DNA from: an uncultured Gammaproteobacteria bacterium
GTDB taxonomy: Bacteria > Pseudomonadota > Gammaproteobacteria > Eutrophobiales > Eutrophobiaceae
Assembly (NCBI GenBank): GCA_943788005.1
Contig: CALSOP010000002.1
Location: 774,573 to 838,572 of the forward strand
Length of the DNA stretch: 64,000 nt
Direction: 5' to 3'
The translations under genes and the position numbers were made by a program. The notes beneath the pieces are model-generated. The model saw only the letters and a list, made by a program, of their open reading frames with translations. It had not been told where the DNA came from and searched no databases. Below are positions 17,081 through 25,544 of the stretch, piece after piece (position 1 is the first letter of the stretch; every line of letters starts with the position of its first letter).

Positions 17081-17494
17081 ATGTTTTATCTGATCTATGT
17101 TAGCTCGGCCATAAAGCTGATGCATGATGATGAACTGTTGCTTCTTCTAGAGAAAGCCCGTGAAAATAATTCTAGACTCGGGATAACTGGAATGCTTTTG
17201 TATAAGGAAGGTAATTTTATGCAAATGCTTGAAGGGGAAAAGAAGACTGTGCTGGAATTATACGATGCGATAAAAAAAGATGAGCGCCACAAAGATATTG
17301 TCACAATTGTCTCCGGCGATATTAAGGAAAGGAATTTCGAGAATTGGACAATGGGGTTCTATGATATGAATAAGGCTGGGGACTTTCCAAGGTACGATGA
17401 TTATATTAAGGAAAACCTTACCCTAAAGTCATTCCAGGACGATTCACAGTTTGCCTACAGTTTCATAACCCAATTTAATGAGATGAATCCGTAG
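17081..17494 (+). CDS. BLUF-domain blue-light photoreceptor protein
   Basis: 137-residue single-domain protein predicted to bind FAD and sense blue light. All key BLUF residues are in place: Tyr6 (LIYVSSA), Asn30 (ENNSRLGITGMLLY), Gln48 (FMQMLEG), and Trp89/Met91 (NWTMGF). These form the Tyr-Gln-Asn network around flavin that changes hydrogen bonding on illumination. After the core (1-95) there is only a roughly 40-residue C-terminal tail, so it must act through a partner, as PixD- or YcgF-like short BLUF proteins do. It lies between pstS and pstC in the same direction but as a separate unit: a terminator before it and a Pho box after it. The partner is unknown; a link to phosphate control is only positional. 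Confidence 0.93.
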   Translation: MFYLIYVSSAIKLMHDDELLLLLEKARENNSRLGITGMLLYKEGNFMQMLEGEKKTVLELYDAIKKDERHKDIVTIVSGDIKERNFENWTMGFYDMNKAGDFPRYDDYIKENLTLKSFQDDSQFAYSFITQFNEMNP

Positions 17495-17659
17495 CCGACT
17501 CATTGTTTCACCAACTATAAAAGAGCTCAACACCCGTGCGTGACTAGCCAATCACTCAAACAGAATGCGCAAAAATTGTACACCTGTTAGTTCAAGCGTT
17601 AATCTCGCCGCTATGCCGCTTTTCCCCTAAACCACATCTTTTATCACTTTATATTGGTC

Positions 17660-17693
17660 TTGTAACAGAACTGTCACAATCCAATCCTAGAAT
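17660..17693 (+). promoter_or_regulatory. Pho box and -10 of pstC
   Basis: TTGTAACAGAACTGTCAC (17660-17677) is a two-repeat Pho box. TAGAAT (17688-17693) lies 10 bp downstream. A transcript from here would begin near 17700, which is downstream of the ATG at 17692 and at the ATG at 17701. Confidence 0.8.
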
Positions 17694-17700
17694 GTCACCC

Positions 17701-19983
17701 ATGAATTCTAATGAAACAACGGCTGACGTTTTAGACCACGATTTTAATTCCTCATCTGCCCGGAGTTATCGTAAATGGCGCCATATTAAAGATGTTGCTA
17801 CGCGCTATTTGATGGCGTTTGGTGGAGTCAGTGTAATTGCAGCAATCGTGCTTATCGCATTTTATTTACTTTATGTAGTTGTTCCCATGTTCAAATCCGC
17901 AGAGATTGAACAAATTGCCACGTACTCCGTGCCGGGTGGCAGTGAGAGTGAAACACTCTACGTTGCGATGGAAGAACAACGCGAAATAGGCCTTAGAATT
18001 AACAATCTGGGTCAAGTTGTTTTCTTTAACACTGCTAACGGTGAAATCCGCAGCAGCGTTGATCTTGGGCTCTCTGATGATGTTTCTATAACAGCGGTAT
18101 CCAATGGCGATCAAACTGAGAGGATGATTGGCTTAGGCCTGTCTGATGGACGCGTAATGTTCTTTCAACACAACTATACGGTATCTTTTCCTGATGACGT
18201 TCGTTTGATAACACCCAGTATATTTTTTCCGTTTGGTAGTGAACCTATTCAGATAACTGAAGTGGGCGATGATGTTATTCACCTCAGCGTTCAATACGAC
18301 AGTGAGGAAGCCACTATCGTTGCTCATGGTGCTGACTCAACAATAAAGGTTCTTAACCTTATAAAAGAAGAGTCCATGTTGAGTGATGAGATCGAGATAA
18401 CGCGCGAAGAGAGCCTCATTACACTCGATGCAGATGATGTTATTGCGTTAAGGATTGATATTGAGCAACGAGAAATGTATGTCGCCGACAGTTTAGGTAA
18501 TATCCACTACTACGATATCAGCAATAAATCAGAACCTCGCTTAGTACAGAAAGTTAAAGCGGTTGATGATGGGATCATGATCACGGCTATTGAATTTCTT
18601 GCCGGAGGCATTTCTATATTGGTTGGTGATTCTAGTGGCCAAATAGCACAATGGTTCCCCGTACGCGATGCTGACAATAACTACACCTTACAGAAAATCA
18701 GGACATTCAATAAACAGAAGTCGCCTATTACCGCCATTGCGCCTGAATATTCACGTAAAGGATTTATCGCCATTGATGAAAGCGGTGAGATGGGCATTTA
18801 CCATACAACAGCACATCGCACGGTATTGCTCAAACAGATAGACGATCATGCATTAAAGTCAATTACTGTTGCACCGAGAGCTAATGCTGCTTTGCTGCAA
18901 AATGATAAAGGTGTGCTTCAGTTTTGGTACTTGCATAATGAGCACCCTGAGATTTCATGGCAATCAATCTGGGGCAAAGTCTGGTATGAAAGTCGTGATA
19001 AGCCTGAATATATTTGGCAGTCGTCTTCTGCCAGCAGCGACTTTGAGCCAAAGTTTAGTTTAACGCCTTTAGCCTATGGCACGTTCAAGGCAGCTTTCTA
19101 TGCCATGATGTTTGCGATACCGCTAGCTATTATGGGAGCGATGTTTACCGCCTATTTCATGGCGCCAAAGATGCGGCAAGTTGTTAAGCCGACCATTGAA
19201 ATCATGGAAGCCTTACCTACGGTTATATTGGGGTTCCTTGCGGGGTTATGGCTGGCACCATTTGTCGAGCAGCATTTGCCGGGCATGTTTGTGATGATCT
19301 GTTTTGTTTCGCTTAGTATTTTGTTAGCCGCAGCTGGCTGGGAATTTGTTCCAAATCATATTAGACATAAGGTGCCAGATGGTTGGGAAGCCGCCTTATT
19401 GATTCCTGTCATTATCATCGCTGTAGCTTTTTCAATTCAGATTAGTGCGCCGATAGAAAATGTTTTCTTTGGCGGGAATATGCCTTTATGGTTAAGTACG
19501 GAAATGGGGATCACCTATGATCAAAGAAACTCTATGGTGGTTGGGTTTGCCATGGGCTTTGCCGTCATCCCTACTATCTTCTCTATTAGTGAAGATGCTA
19601 TTTATAGTGTTCCAAAACAATTAACCACCGGTTCATTGGCGTTAGGCGCTACATCATGGCAAACCATGGTGCGAGTGATTATATTAACTGCAAGTCCAGG
19701 TATCTTTTCAGCCGTTATGATTGGTCTTGGTCGTGCTGTTGGCGAAACCATGATCGTCGTTATGGCAACGGGCAATACAGCGATCATGGACATGAGTATC
19801 TTTGAAGGCTTTCGGGCTCTATCGGCAAACATTGCAGTAGAGATGCCAGAAACTGAAGTTGATAGTACACATTACCGCATTTTATTTTTAGGTGCTTTGG
19901 TGTTGTTCGCCGTTACATTCTTTTTTAATACGATTGCCGAAGTAGTTCGGCAACGATTACGCACAAAATACAGTTCACTCTAA
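17701..19983 (+). CDS. pstC: Phosphate ABC transporter permease PstC, long form with beta-propeller-like insertion
   Basis: 760-residue inner-membrane permease (763 from the in-frame ATG at 17692). I prefer 17701 because the Pho promoter predicts transcription starting there and neither ATG has a Shine-Dalgarno. A first membrane helix (about 40-65) is followed by a roughly 360-residue periplasmic region with repeated short strand blocks (GLGLSDGRVMFF, ADSLGNIHYYD, VGDSSGQIAQWFPV, AIDESGEMGIYH, QNDKGVLQFWY), like a WD40/beta-propeller. The normal PstC core then follows with several membrane helices and the ABC-coupling EAA-type loop ([17 protein letters not shown]). E. coli PstC is only about 320 residues; long forms occur in Pseudomonas and marine relatives. 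Its stop overlaps the pstA start by one base. Confidence 0.93.
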   Translation: MNSNETTADVLDHDFNSSSARSYRKWRHIKDVATRYLMAFGGVSVIAAIVLIAFYLLYVVVPMFKSAEIEQIATYSVPGGSESETLYVAMEEQREIGLRINNLGQVVFFNTANGEIRSSVDLGLSDDVSITAVSNGDQTERMIGLGLSDGRVMFFQHNYTVSFPDDVRLITPSIFFPFGSEPIQITEVGDDVIHLSVQYDSEEATIVAHGADSTIKVLNLIKEESMLSDEIEITREESLITLDADDVIALRIDIEQREMYVADSLGNIHYYDISNKSEPRLVQKVKAVDDGIMITAIEFLAGGISILVGDSSGQIAQWFPVRDADNNYTLQKIRTFNKQKSPITAIAPEYSRKGFIAIDESGEMGIYHTTAHRTVLLKQIDDHALKSITVAPRANAALLQNDKGVLQFWYLHNEHPEISWQSIWGKVWYESRDKPEYIWQSSSASSDFEPKFSLTPLAYGTFKAAFYAMMFAIPLAIMGAMFTAYFMAPKMRQVVKPTIEIMEALPTVILGFLAGLWLAPFVEQHLPGMFVMICFVSLSILLAAAGWEFVPNHIRHKVPDGWEAALLIPVIIIAVAFSIQISAPIENVFFGGNMPLWLSTEMGITYDQRNSMVVGFAMGFAVIPTIFSISEDAIYSVPKQLTTGSLALGATSWQTMVRVIILTASPGIFSAVMIGLGRAVGETMIVVMATGNTAIMDMSIFEGFRALSANIAVEMPETEVDSTHYRILFLGALVLFAVTFFFNTIAEVVRQRLRTKYSSL

Positions 19984-21641
19984 TGAATTTACGCATAAAA
20001 AATTGGTTTGATTCCGGAACGCCGTTTGTTTGGTTAAATGCCGGAGCGGTTTCCATCTCCGTCGTTATGGTCGTTGGCTTAATCACCTTAATCGCTGTTA
20101 GAGGCCTAGGTCACTTTTGGCCTGCTGATATTCATGTATTTGACTATTATGCGACACCTTCTGAAACGCCCGTTCGTTTAATGGGAGAAATGGTTGATGA
20201 AGAAAGTGTATCCCGTTCGCGTGCAGGGAATCCTGCATATAAAGGAGAAATAATAAAACGTAATTTGATAAAGACCGGTAATAGAGATGTATCAGGTTTA
20301 GATTTTCGCTGGATACTTGATGCGGGCATTAAAAATAGTAGCTTGCCTGAAAATGCAATGGTTGTAGAACGTCATGAATGGGGAAATCTTTATGGATTTC
20401 TAACGGGTCTCGAAATAGACGGTCAGCAATTTAATAGCAGCAAGCTCCTTTGGGAGAAGTTTCAAGAGACCATTTCAAAAAACAATGAGATCTTTGATCA
20501 GATAAGGCACATCGAAAAAAATCTGATTGGTGCTATCAACTACAAGATGGAGCGTTTACGACTAAAAGAACGCGGTCTTGAATTAAAAGAAGAAAATACA
20601 CCTGACAAGATTAAAGCGCTTGTTGATAAACGTGAGATTTTACAGACTGAATATAATAGTTACACCAACAAGTTAGAAGAACTCTATAACGTTTTAAACA
20701 GTTCCAGCTTTATTGCAAAAACAGCAGCTGGAAAAGAAATTAAAGTGGGCTTATCAAAGGTGGTCCGCGCTTACCAACCCAATGCAATGGGACAGTTTGC
20801 AAAACTGGGTTTTTACTTTGAAAAACTGTGGGAGTTTTTATCCGCCGACCCACGCGAAGCGAACACCGAAGGCGGTATCTTTCCAGCAATATTTGGCACG
20901 GTATTAATGGTCATGATCATGGCTGTGCTAGTCACACCCTTTGGGGTCATAGCGGCCGTTTATCTGCGTGAATATGCGAACCAAGGACCAATAACTCGAC
21001 TTATTCGAATCGCAGTTAATAATCTGGCAGGCGTGCCCTCTGTTGTTTATGGTGTGTTCGGTCTTGGTTTCTTCGTCTATTTTCTTGGCGGCTCAATCGA
21101 TCAGCTCTTATTTCCGGAAGCATTGCCGGCTCCGACTTTTGGTACCCCCGGTTTACTTTGGGCTTCTTTAACATTGGCTATATTAACGGTGCCGGTTGTT
21201 ATTGTTGCTACCGAAGAAGGCTTATCTCGCGTGCCACGAGCGATTCGCGAAGGTAGTTTAGCCTTAGGTGCCACCAAGGCAGAGACTATGTGGCGTACAG
21301 TACTGCCGATGACGGCCTCTGCCATGATCACAGGTTTGATTCTGGCAGTTGCCAGAGCCGCAGGTGAGGTAGCACCACTGATGCTGGTTGGTGTGGTGAA
21401 ATTAGCACCTTCACTTGGCCTAGATGGTAATGCGCCATTCCTACACCTTGATAGAAAGTTCATGCATTTGGGTTTCCATATCTATGATGTTGGTTTTCAA
21501 AGTCCGAATGTTGAGGCAGCAAGGCCGTTAGTCTATGCCACTGCTTTTTTACTCGTAGTATTAATTATCATCTTAAACCTGACAGCTATACGAATTCGTA
21601 ATAGTCTTAGGGAGAAATACCGTGCAGCAGAACAATCTTAA
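19983..21641 (+). CDS. pstA: Phosphate ABC transporter permease PstA, long form
   Basis: 552-residue second permease subunit; E. coli PstA is about 300. One membrane helix (about 15-40) is followed by a roughly 240-residue periplasmic insertion. That insertion contains a strongly charged coiled-coil stretch (about 165-235: [53 protein letters not shown]). The membrane core then has the family blocks [42 protein letters not shown] and the coupling loop [16 protein letters not shown]. Together with the long PstC it suggests a co-evolved periplasmic extension on both permeases. It overlaps pstC by 1 bp and pstB by 20 bp, so translation is coupled. Confidence 0.94.
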   Translation: MNLRIKNWFDSGTPFVWLNAGAVSISVVMVVGLITLIAVRGLGHFWPADIHVFDYYATPSETPVRLMGEMVDEESVSRSRAGNPAYKGEIIKRNLIKTGNRDVSGLDFRWILDAGIKNSSLPENAMVVERHEWGNLYGFLTGLEIDGQQFNSSKLLWEKFQETISKNNEIFDQIRHIEKNLIGAINYKMERLRLKERGLELKEENTPDKIKALVDKREILQTEYNSYTNKLEELYNVLNSSSFIAKTAAGKEIKVGLSKVVRAYQPNAMGQFAKLGFYFEKLWEFLSADPREANTEGGIFPAIFGTVLMVMIMAVLVTPFGVIAAVYLREYANQGPITRLIRIAVNNLAGVPSVVYGVFGLGFFVYFLGGSIDQLLFPEALPAPTFGTPGLLWASLTLAILTVPVVIVATEEGLSRVPRAIREGSLALGATKAETMWRTVLPMTASAMITGLILAVARAAGEVAPLMLVGVVKLAPSLGLDGNAPFLHLDRKFMHLGFHIYDVGFQSPNVEAARPLVYATAFLLVVLIIILNLTAIRIRNSLREKYRAAEQS

Positions 21642-22524
21642 TTTAGCTGAAACAAATGCAGCAGACTCAGAGGAAGTAGCAGTGACCGAACCTAATACAA
21701 CTACAACGACCCATGCTATCGATATGAGCAGTATCGTTAAGCCAGGTGTGGATGCGAAACTTGCTGATGAGAAAGTATGTATTGAAGTTAATGACTTCAA
21801 TCTATTTTATAGTGGGGCGCAAGCGCTTAAAAATATCAGTTTAACCATACCTGAGAAAAAGGTAACCGCGTTTATTGGTCCGAGTGGTTGTGGCAAGTCT
21901 ACCTTGTTGCGTTGTTTTAACCGCATGAATGATCTTATTGATGGCGTTACTATTGATGGCACTATCAAGCTTGAAGGAAAAAAAATATTTGATAAAGGAA
22001 TTAATGTTGCCGATCTACGTCGCCGCGTTGGTATGGTTTTCCAAAAACCAAATCCTTTTCCAAAGTCTATTTACGAAAATGTAGCGTATGGTCTCCGCAT
22101 CCAAGGCATAAAAGATCGTCGTACTATCGATACCGTTGTTGAGAAATCATTACGTGGCGCAGCACTTTGGGATGAAGTTAAAGATCGTCTTGATGATCTG
22201 GCCATGGGTCTATCTGGAGGTCAGCAACAACGTTTGGTAATTGCTCGTGCAATTGCAATTGAACCAGAAGTTATCCTGTTGGATGAACCAGCATCAGCAT
22301 TAGATCCAATCTCGACCTTGAAGATTGAAGAATTGATCTATGAATTAAAAGACAAGTATACGATTGTGATTGTCACACACAATATGCAACAAGCTGCTCG
22401 AGTATCGGACTACACTGCCTATATGTATATGGGCGAGATGATCGAGTTCAATGATACCAGTACCTTATTTACTAATCCGAATGAAAAGATGACTGAGGAT
22501 TATATTACGGGGCGTTATGGATGA
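21622..22524 (+). CDS. pstB: Phosphate ABC transporter ATP-binding protein PstB
   Basis: 300-residue cytoplasmic ATPase of PstSCAB. Walker [10 protein letters not shown] (about 86-94), Q-loop [12 protein letters not shown], signature LSGGQQQR, Walker [13 protein letters not shown], and H-loop [14 protein letters not shown]. The start is a GTG with a good Shine-Dalgarno (AGGGAG at 21609-21614), lying inside the end of pstA. The first roughly 50 residues (many Ala, Glu, Thr) form an extension before the usual start of the domain. An alternative start at Met35 cannot be excluded. Confidence 0.96.
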   Translation: MQQNNLNLAETNAADSEEVAVTEPNTTTTTHAIDMSSIVKPGVDAKLADEKVCIEVNDFNLFYSGAQALKNISLTIPEKKVTAFIGPSGCGKSTLLRCFNRMNDLIDGVTIDGTIKLEGKKIFDKGINVADLRRRVGMVFQKPNPFPKSIYENVAYGLRIQGIKDRRTIDTVVEKSLRGAALWDEVKDRLDDLAMGLSGGQQQRLVIARAIAIEPEVILLDEPASALDPISTLKIEELIYELKDKYTIVIVTHNMQQAARVSDYTAYMYMGEMIEFNDTSTLFTNPNEKMTEDYITGRYG

Positions 22525-22545
22525 TGATACGAGAGGAAAATAATA

Positions 22546-23262
22546 ATGGCTAATGGCGTAGTAAATCAACATATTTCAAAACAGTTCGACGATGAACTGG
22601 AAAATGTTCGCGGAAAGGTACTCGCTATGGGCGGCTTGGTCGAGCAACAACTTAATAATGCCATTAAATCACTCATTGATGGTGATATAGATCTAGGCAC
22701 GACAGTTATTGAAACGGAAGTTCAGGTAAATTCATATGATGTTTCAATAGATCAAGAATGCACTAAAATTTTGGCCAGACGTCAACCCGCTGCAAGCGAT
22801 TTACGCCTGGTAATGGCAATAACAAAAACGATCACTGATCTTGAGCGTGTTGGTGATGAGGCAGAAAAGATAGCAAAAATGGGACTGGAGTTAACCGACA
22901 AACAGGGTCCTAAATCTTATTATGTTGGTATTAACGCGATGGGTAACCTAGTAAGCCAATTATTACACGAAGCGTTAGATGCCTTTGCGCGTATGGACTC
23001 AAAAAAAGCTGTGGAAGTTGCAGGAAAAGAACTGGAGTCAGATGATCAGTATGTGGCAATCTTAAGACAATTGATCACGTATATGATGGAAGATCCCAGG
23101 AATATCAGCGGCGCATTGGATGCTGTTTGGGTTGCTCGTGCGTTGGAACGTATTGGTGATCACTCACGCAATATTTGTGAGAATATTATTTATCTTGTGG
23201 AAGGTAAAGATGTCCGACATACGAGCATTAAATATATGGAAGAAATAGTCTTTGATAATTAG
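22546..23262 (+). CDS. phoU: Phosphate transport system regulatory protein PhoU
   Basis: 238-residue all-helical protein that transmits the transporter state to PhoR and represses the Pho regulon in high phosphate. Two PhoU helical-bundle repeats are seen, each with the metal-binding E/D-rich signature (ITDLERVGDEAEKIAK in the first, ALERIGDHSRNICENIIY in the second). Shine-Dalgarno GAGAGGAAA is well placed. It is the last gene of the pstCAB-phoU unit and converges on pit. Confidence 0.96.
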   Translation: MANGVVNQHISKQFDDELENVRGKVLAMGGLVEQQLNNAIKSLIDGDIDLGTTVIETEVQVNSYDVSIDQECTKILARRQPAASDLRLVMAITKTITDLERVGDEAEKIAKMGLELTDKQGPKSYYVGINAMGNLVSQLLHEALDAFARMDSKKAVEVAGKELESDDQYVAILRQLITYMMEDPRNISGALDAVWVARALERIGDHSRNICENIIYLVEGKDVRHTSIKYMEEIVFDN

Positions 23263-23294
23263 TAAGAATATCAAGCAATAGAAAACGCTCAATT

Positions 23295-24548
23295 TTACCC
23301 AAAGATGGCTGATAAAATATAGAAAAAGATTATCGCCAGTATCCCTCCTGCGGGCAGGGTAATAATCCAAGACATAAATATCGAACCAATCACACGCAAG
23401 TTTAAGGCAGAGATACCTCGCGCAAAACCAACGCCTAATACCGCACCGACTAATGTATGGGTCGTTGAAATCGGGATACCTGTGCCGGAAGCAAGTACAA
23501 CAGTGGTAGACGCTGCTAATTCTGCACAAAAGCCGCGGCTTGGCGTAAGGTCTGTGATGCTTGATCCAACAGTGGCAATCACCTTATGGCCGTACATAAG
23601 CAGTCCGATAACTATTCCCACTCCGCCGAGTAGCAATATCCAGATCGGCATTGCGGATTTTTGTGCAATCGCGCCATCATTTGTCACAATACTAACAATA
23701 GCGGCAACAGGTCCTACCGCATTAGCAACATCATTAGATCCATGAGCAAAGGCCATGGCACAAGCGGTGAAGATCATTAATACACCAAATACCAGCTCAA
23801 CATTTTGGAATTGGTAAGATGCGTTATTTTCTTTATCGAAGTCAATTCTTCTAATTAGGAATGCACCAATGATTGCACAAAGGAGGCCGATGATAATACT
23901 GACGGCGTAACATTCGCCTGTAGATAAATCTAAACCGATATGCTTTAAGCCTTTAAACATCGTAACTAGAGAAATCATTGTTCCAGTGATAAAAATGTAG
24001 ACAGGAACATAGTGGATAGCGTTTTTCATCGGATCTGTGGTATCAAGTATTAACTTTTGCACACTACGAAATAGAACATAGGCTAAAGTTCCAGCAATAA
24101 TCGGAGAGACAACCCAGCTAGCAGCTATAGATCCCACCTTGCCCCATTTAACCGCTTCTATGCCGATACCTACGGCAGCAAAACCAACAATCGCGCCAAC
24201 AATAGAATGTGTTGTTGATACTGGTAATCCATATTTAGTGGCGACCAATAACCACAACCCAGCAGCCAATAACGCTGCAAGCATACCGAAAACAAGAAGC
24301 TCGGGTGTGCCAGAGAGCAGTTCCGCATCGATGATGCCTTTGCGAATAGTAGAGGTTACCTGGCCACCTGCCAGAAACGCGCCGGCGAATTCAAAAATGG
24401 CAGCAACAATGACAGCGCGCTTTAGAGTTAATGCCTTTGAACCAACTGAAGTCGCCATGGCGTTAGCAACGTCATTCGCTCCAATACCCCAAGCCATGAA
24501 TAGGCCGAAGCAGCCAGCCAATATAAGATATATTGTTGTATGTTCCAT
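23295..24548 (-). CDS. pit: Low-affinity inorganic phosphate transporter, PiT family
   Basis: 417-residue inner-membrane phosphate:cation symporter. Two inverted PiT repeats each carry the family signature: GANDVANAMATSVGSKAL near the N-terminus and GSNDVANAVGPVAAI in the second half. About ten hydrophobic helices are visible. GLPVSTTHSIVGAIVG and its partner GIPISTTHTLVGAVLG are the paired STTH motifs. It follows the PhoU-like DUF47 gene after 11 bp, the normal operon for this family. Having both Pit and Pst lets the cell switch affinity. Confidence 0.95.
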   Translation of the reverse strand: MEHTTIYLILAGCFGLFMAWGIGANDVANAMATSVGSKALTLKRAVIVAAIFEFAGAFLAGGQVTSTIRKGIIDAELLSGTPELLVFGMLAALLAAGLWLLVATKYGLPVSTTHSIVGAIVGFAAVGIGIEAVKWGKVGSIAASWVVSPIIAGTLAYVLFRSVQKLILDTTDPMKNAIHYVPVYIFITGTMISLVTMFKGLKHIGLDLSTGECYAVSIIIGLLCAIIGAFLIRRIDFDKENNASYQFQNVELVFGVLMIFTACAMAFAHGSNDVANAVGPVAAIVSIVTNDGAIAQKSAMPIWILLLGGVGIVIGLLMYGHKVIATVGSSITDLTPSRGFCAELAASTTVVLASGTGIPISTTHTLVGAVLGVGFARGISALNLRVIGSIFMSWIITLPAGGILAIIFFYILSAIFG

Positions 24549-24559
24549 TGTGATTATTA

Positions 24560-25240
24560 TTATTTAGCTAGCATTAATTGCAGGCGATTGCCTGTGCTCT
24601 GCGCTGAATCAGCGAGATCCCCGGTCCACTCTATGATCTTGTAGAGAAACATCACGTCTATGGGTGGTAGTTCTTGTTCGGTCTTATAGAGATCTGCGCG
24701 TAATTTAATTTGAATCTCATCTGTCTCACCTTCAATGACGTGTAACTCTTCAATCATCTTCTGTACACGAACCGCTTCATCGCCTCGAAACCCGGTGACG
24801 ACCAACTCGTCTAGCTCATTGATTGCAACTTGTGCTTGTCGAGTCGCATCAATACAGCGTTTTAAAAACTCCATATAGCCGCCGCTAATAGATTTTGGCA
24901 AAGACATTTTACGGCCTAGTGTTAAACCGGCTATATCTTTGGCCTTATTTGCAATATGGTCTTGCATTTCCAGAACCTCTAGCACATCTCTTCTATCGAT
25001 GGGCATAAAAAGGCTAGTCGGGAGATGCAGGCGGAGTTCATTCTTTATCTCATCTGCGTCGTGTTCTAACTGCACGAGCTTCGCTTGTGTATCTGTTGCC
25101 TGTTCCCAATCATTATTTATAACAGACTCAAAATAAGGAATGAGCTCTTCTACGCACAAGACCACGATATCAATATGTTTTTGTAAAGGGGTTACCGGGG
25201 AACTACCAAAGATTCGAGAAAAATAGTTAGATTGAGCCAT
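24560..25240 (-). CDS. PhoU-like DUF47 protein, Pit accessory factor
   Basis: 226-residue helical protein of the DUF47/TIGR00153 family, distantly related to PhoU. These proteins are nearly always encoded with a Pit transporter and are thought to regulate it. Features are an N-terminal block FSRIFGSSPVTPLQKHID, then repeated amphipathic helices with acidic heptads (LVQLEHDADEIKNELRLHLP, VLEMQDHIANKAKDIAG). It is first in the pit unit and divergent from ppk; the shared gap contains a Pho-box-like sequence. Confidence 0.92.
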   Translation of the reverse strand: MAQSNYFSRIFGSSPVTPLQKHIDIVVLCVEELIPYFESVINNDWEQATDTQAKLVQLEHDADEIKNELRLHLPTSLFMPIDRRDVLEVLEMQDHIANKAKDIAGLTLGRKMSLPKSISGGYMEFLKRCIDATRQAQVAINELDELVVTGFRGDEAVRVQKMIEELHVIEGETDEIQIKLRADLYKTEQELPPIDVMFLYKIIEWTGDLADSAQSTGNRLQLMLAK

Positions 25241-25544
25241 TAATAATGCACCCTATACATTTGAGTCAAATTTCTGAAGTTGATACTCATTATGCTTAAC
25301 TTTACTAAATGATTATTTGTTCTTAACATTTCACAAAGATGTAATATAAAAAGTTATATCTATATTGTTGCGAGATTGTATGCTGTATCCAGTGTTATTG
25401 TATAGAGTCAATTTTCTTAAATAAGAATTAAACCTGCATAAGCATTAAAAATCATTGTATATACTTGATTTACATTAATTTATATAAAAAAGTAAGTGAT
25501 AATCTACTACTATGGTCATTAAAAATAATAAAACAGAAGGCGCA
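25241..25544. other. 304-bp divergent gap between the pit unit and ppk
   Basis: Strongly AT-rich. A Pho-box-like site lies at 25328-25345; otherwise I see nothing specific. Confidence 0.5.
25328..25345 (+). promoter_or_regulatory. Pho-box-like site upstream of ppk
   Basis: ATTTCACAAAGATGTAAT: two PhoB-type 7-mers with a 4-bp spacer, weaker than the pstS and phoB boxes. TATATC follows 9 bp downstream. ppk is a known Pho-regulon member in several gammaproteobacteria, which supports the call. Confidence 0.55.

Noticed and set aside
23482..24567. Long plus-strand frames opposite pit
   Set aside because: They are antisense shadows of the pit coding sequence, rich in Ala/Pro/Thr as expected for complement frames, with no Shine-Dalgarno.
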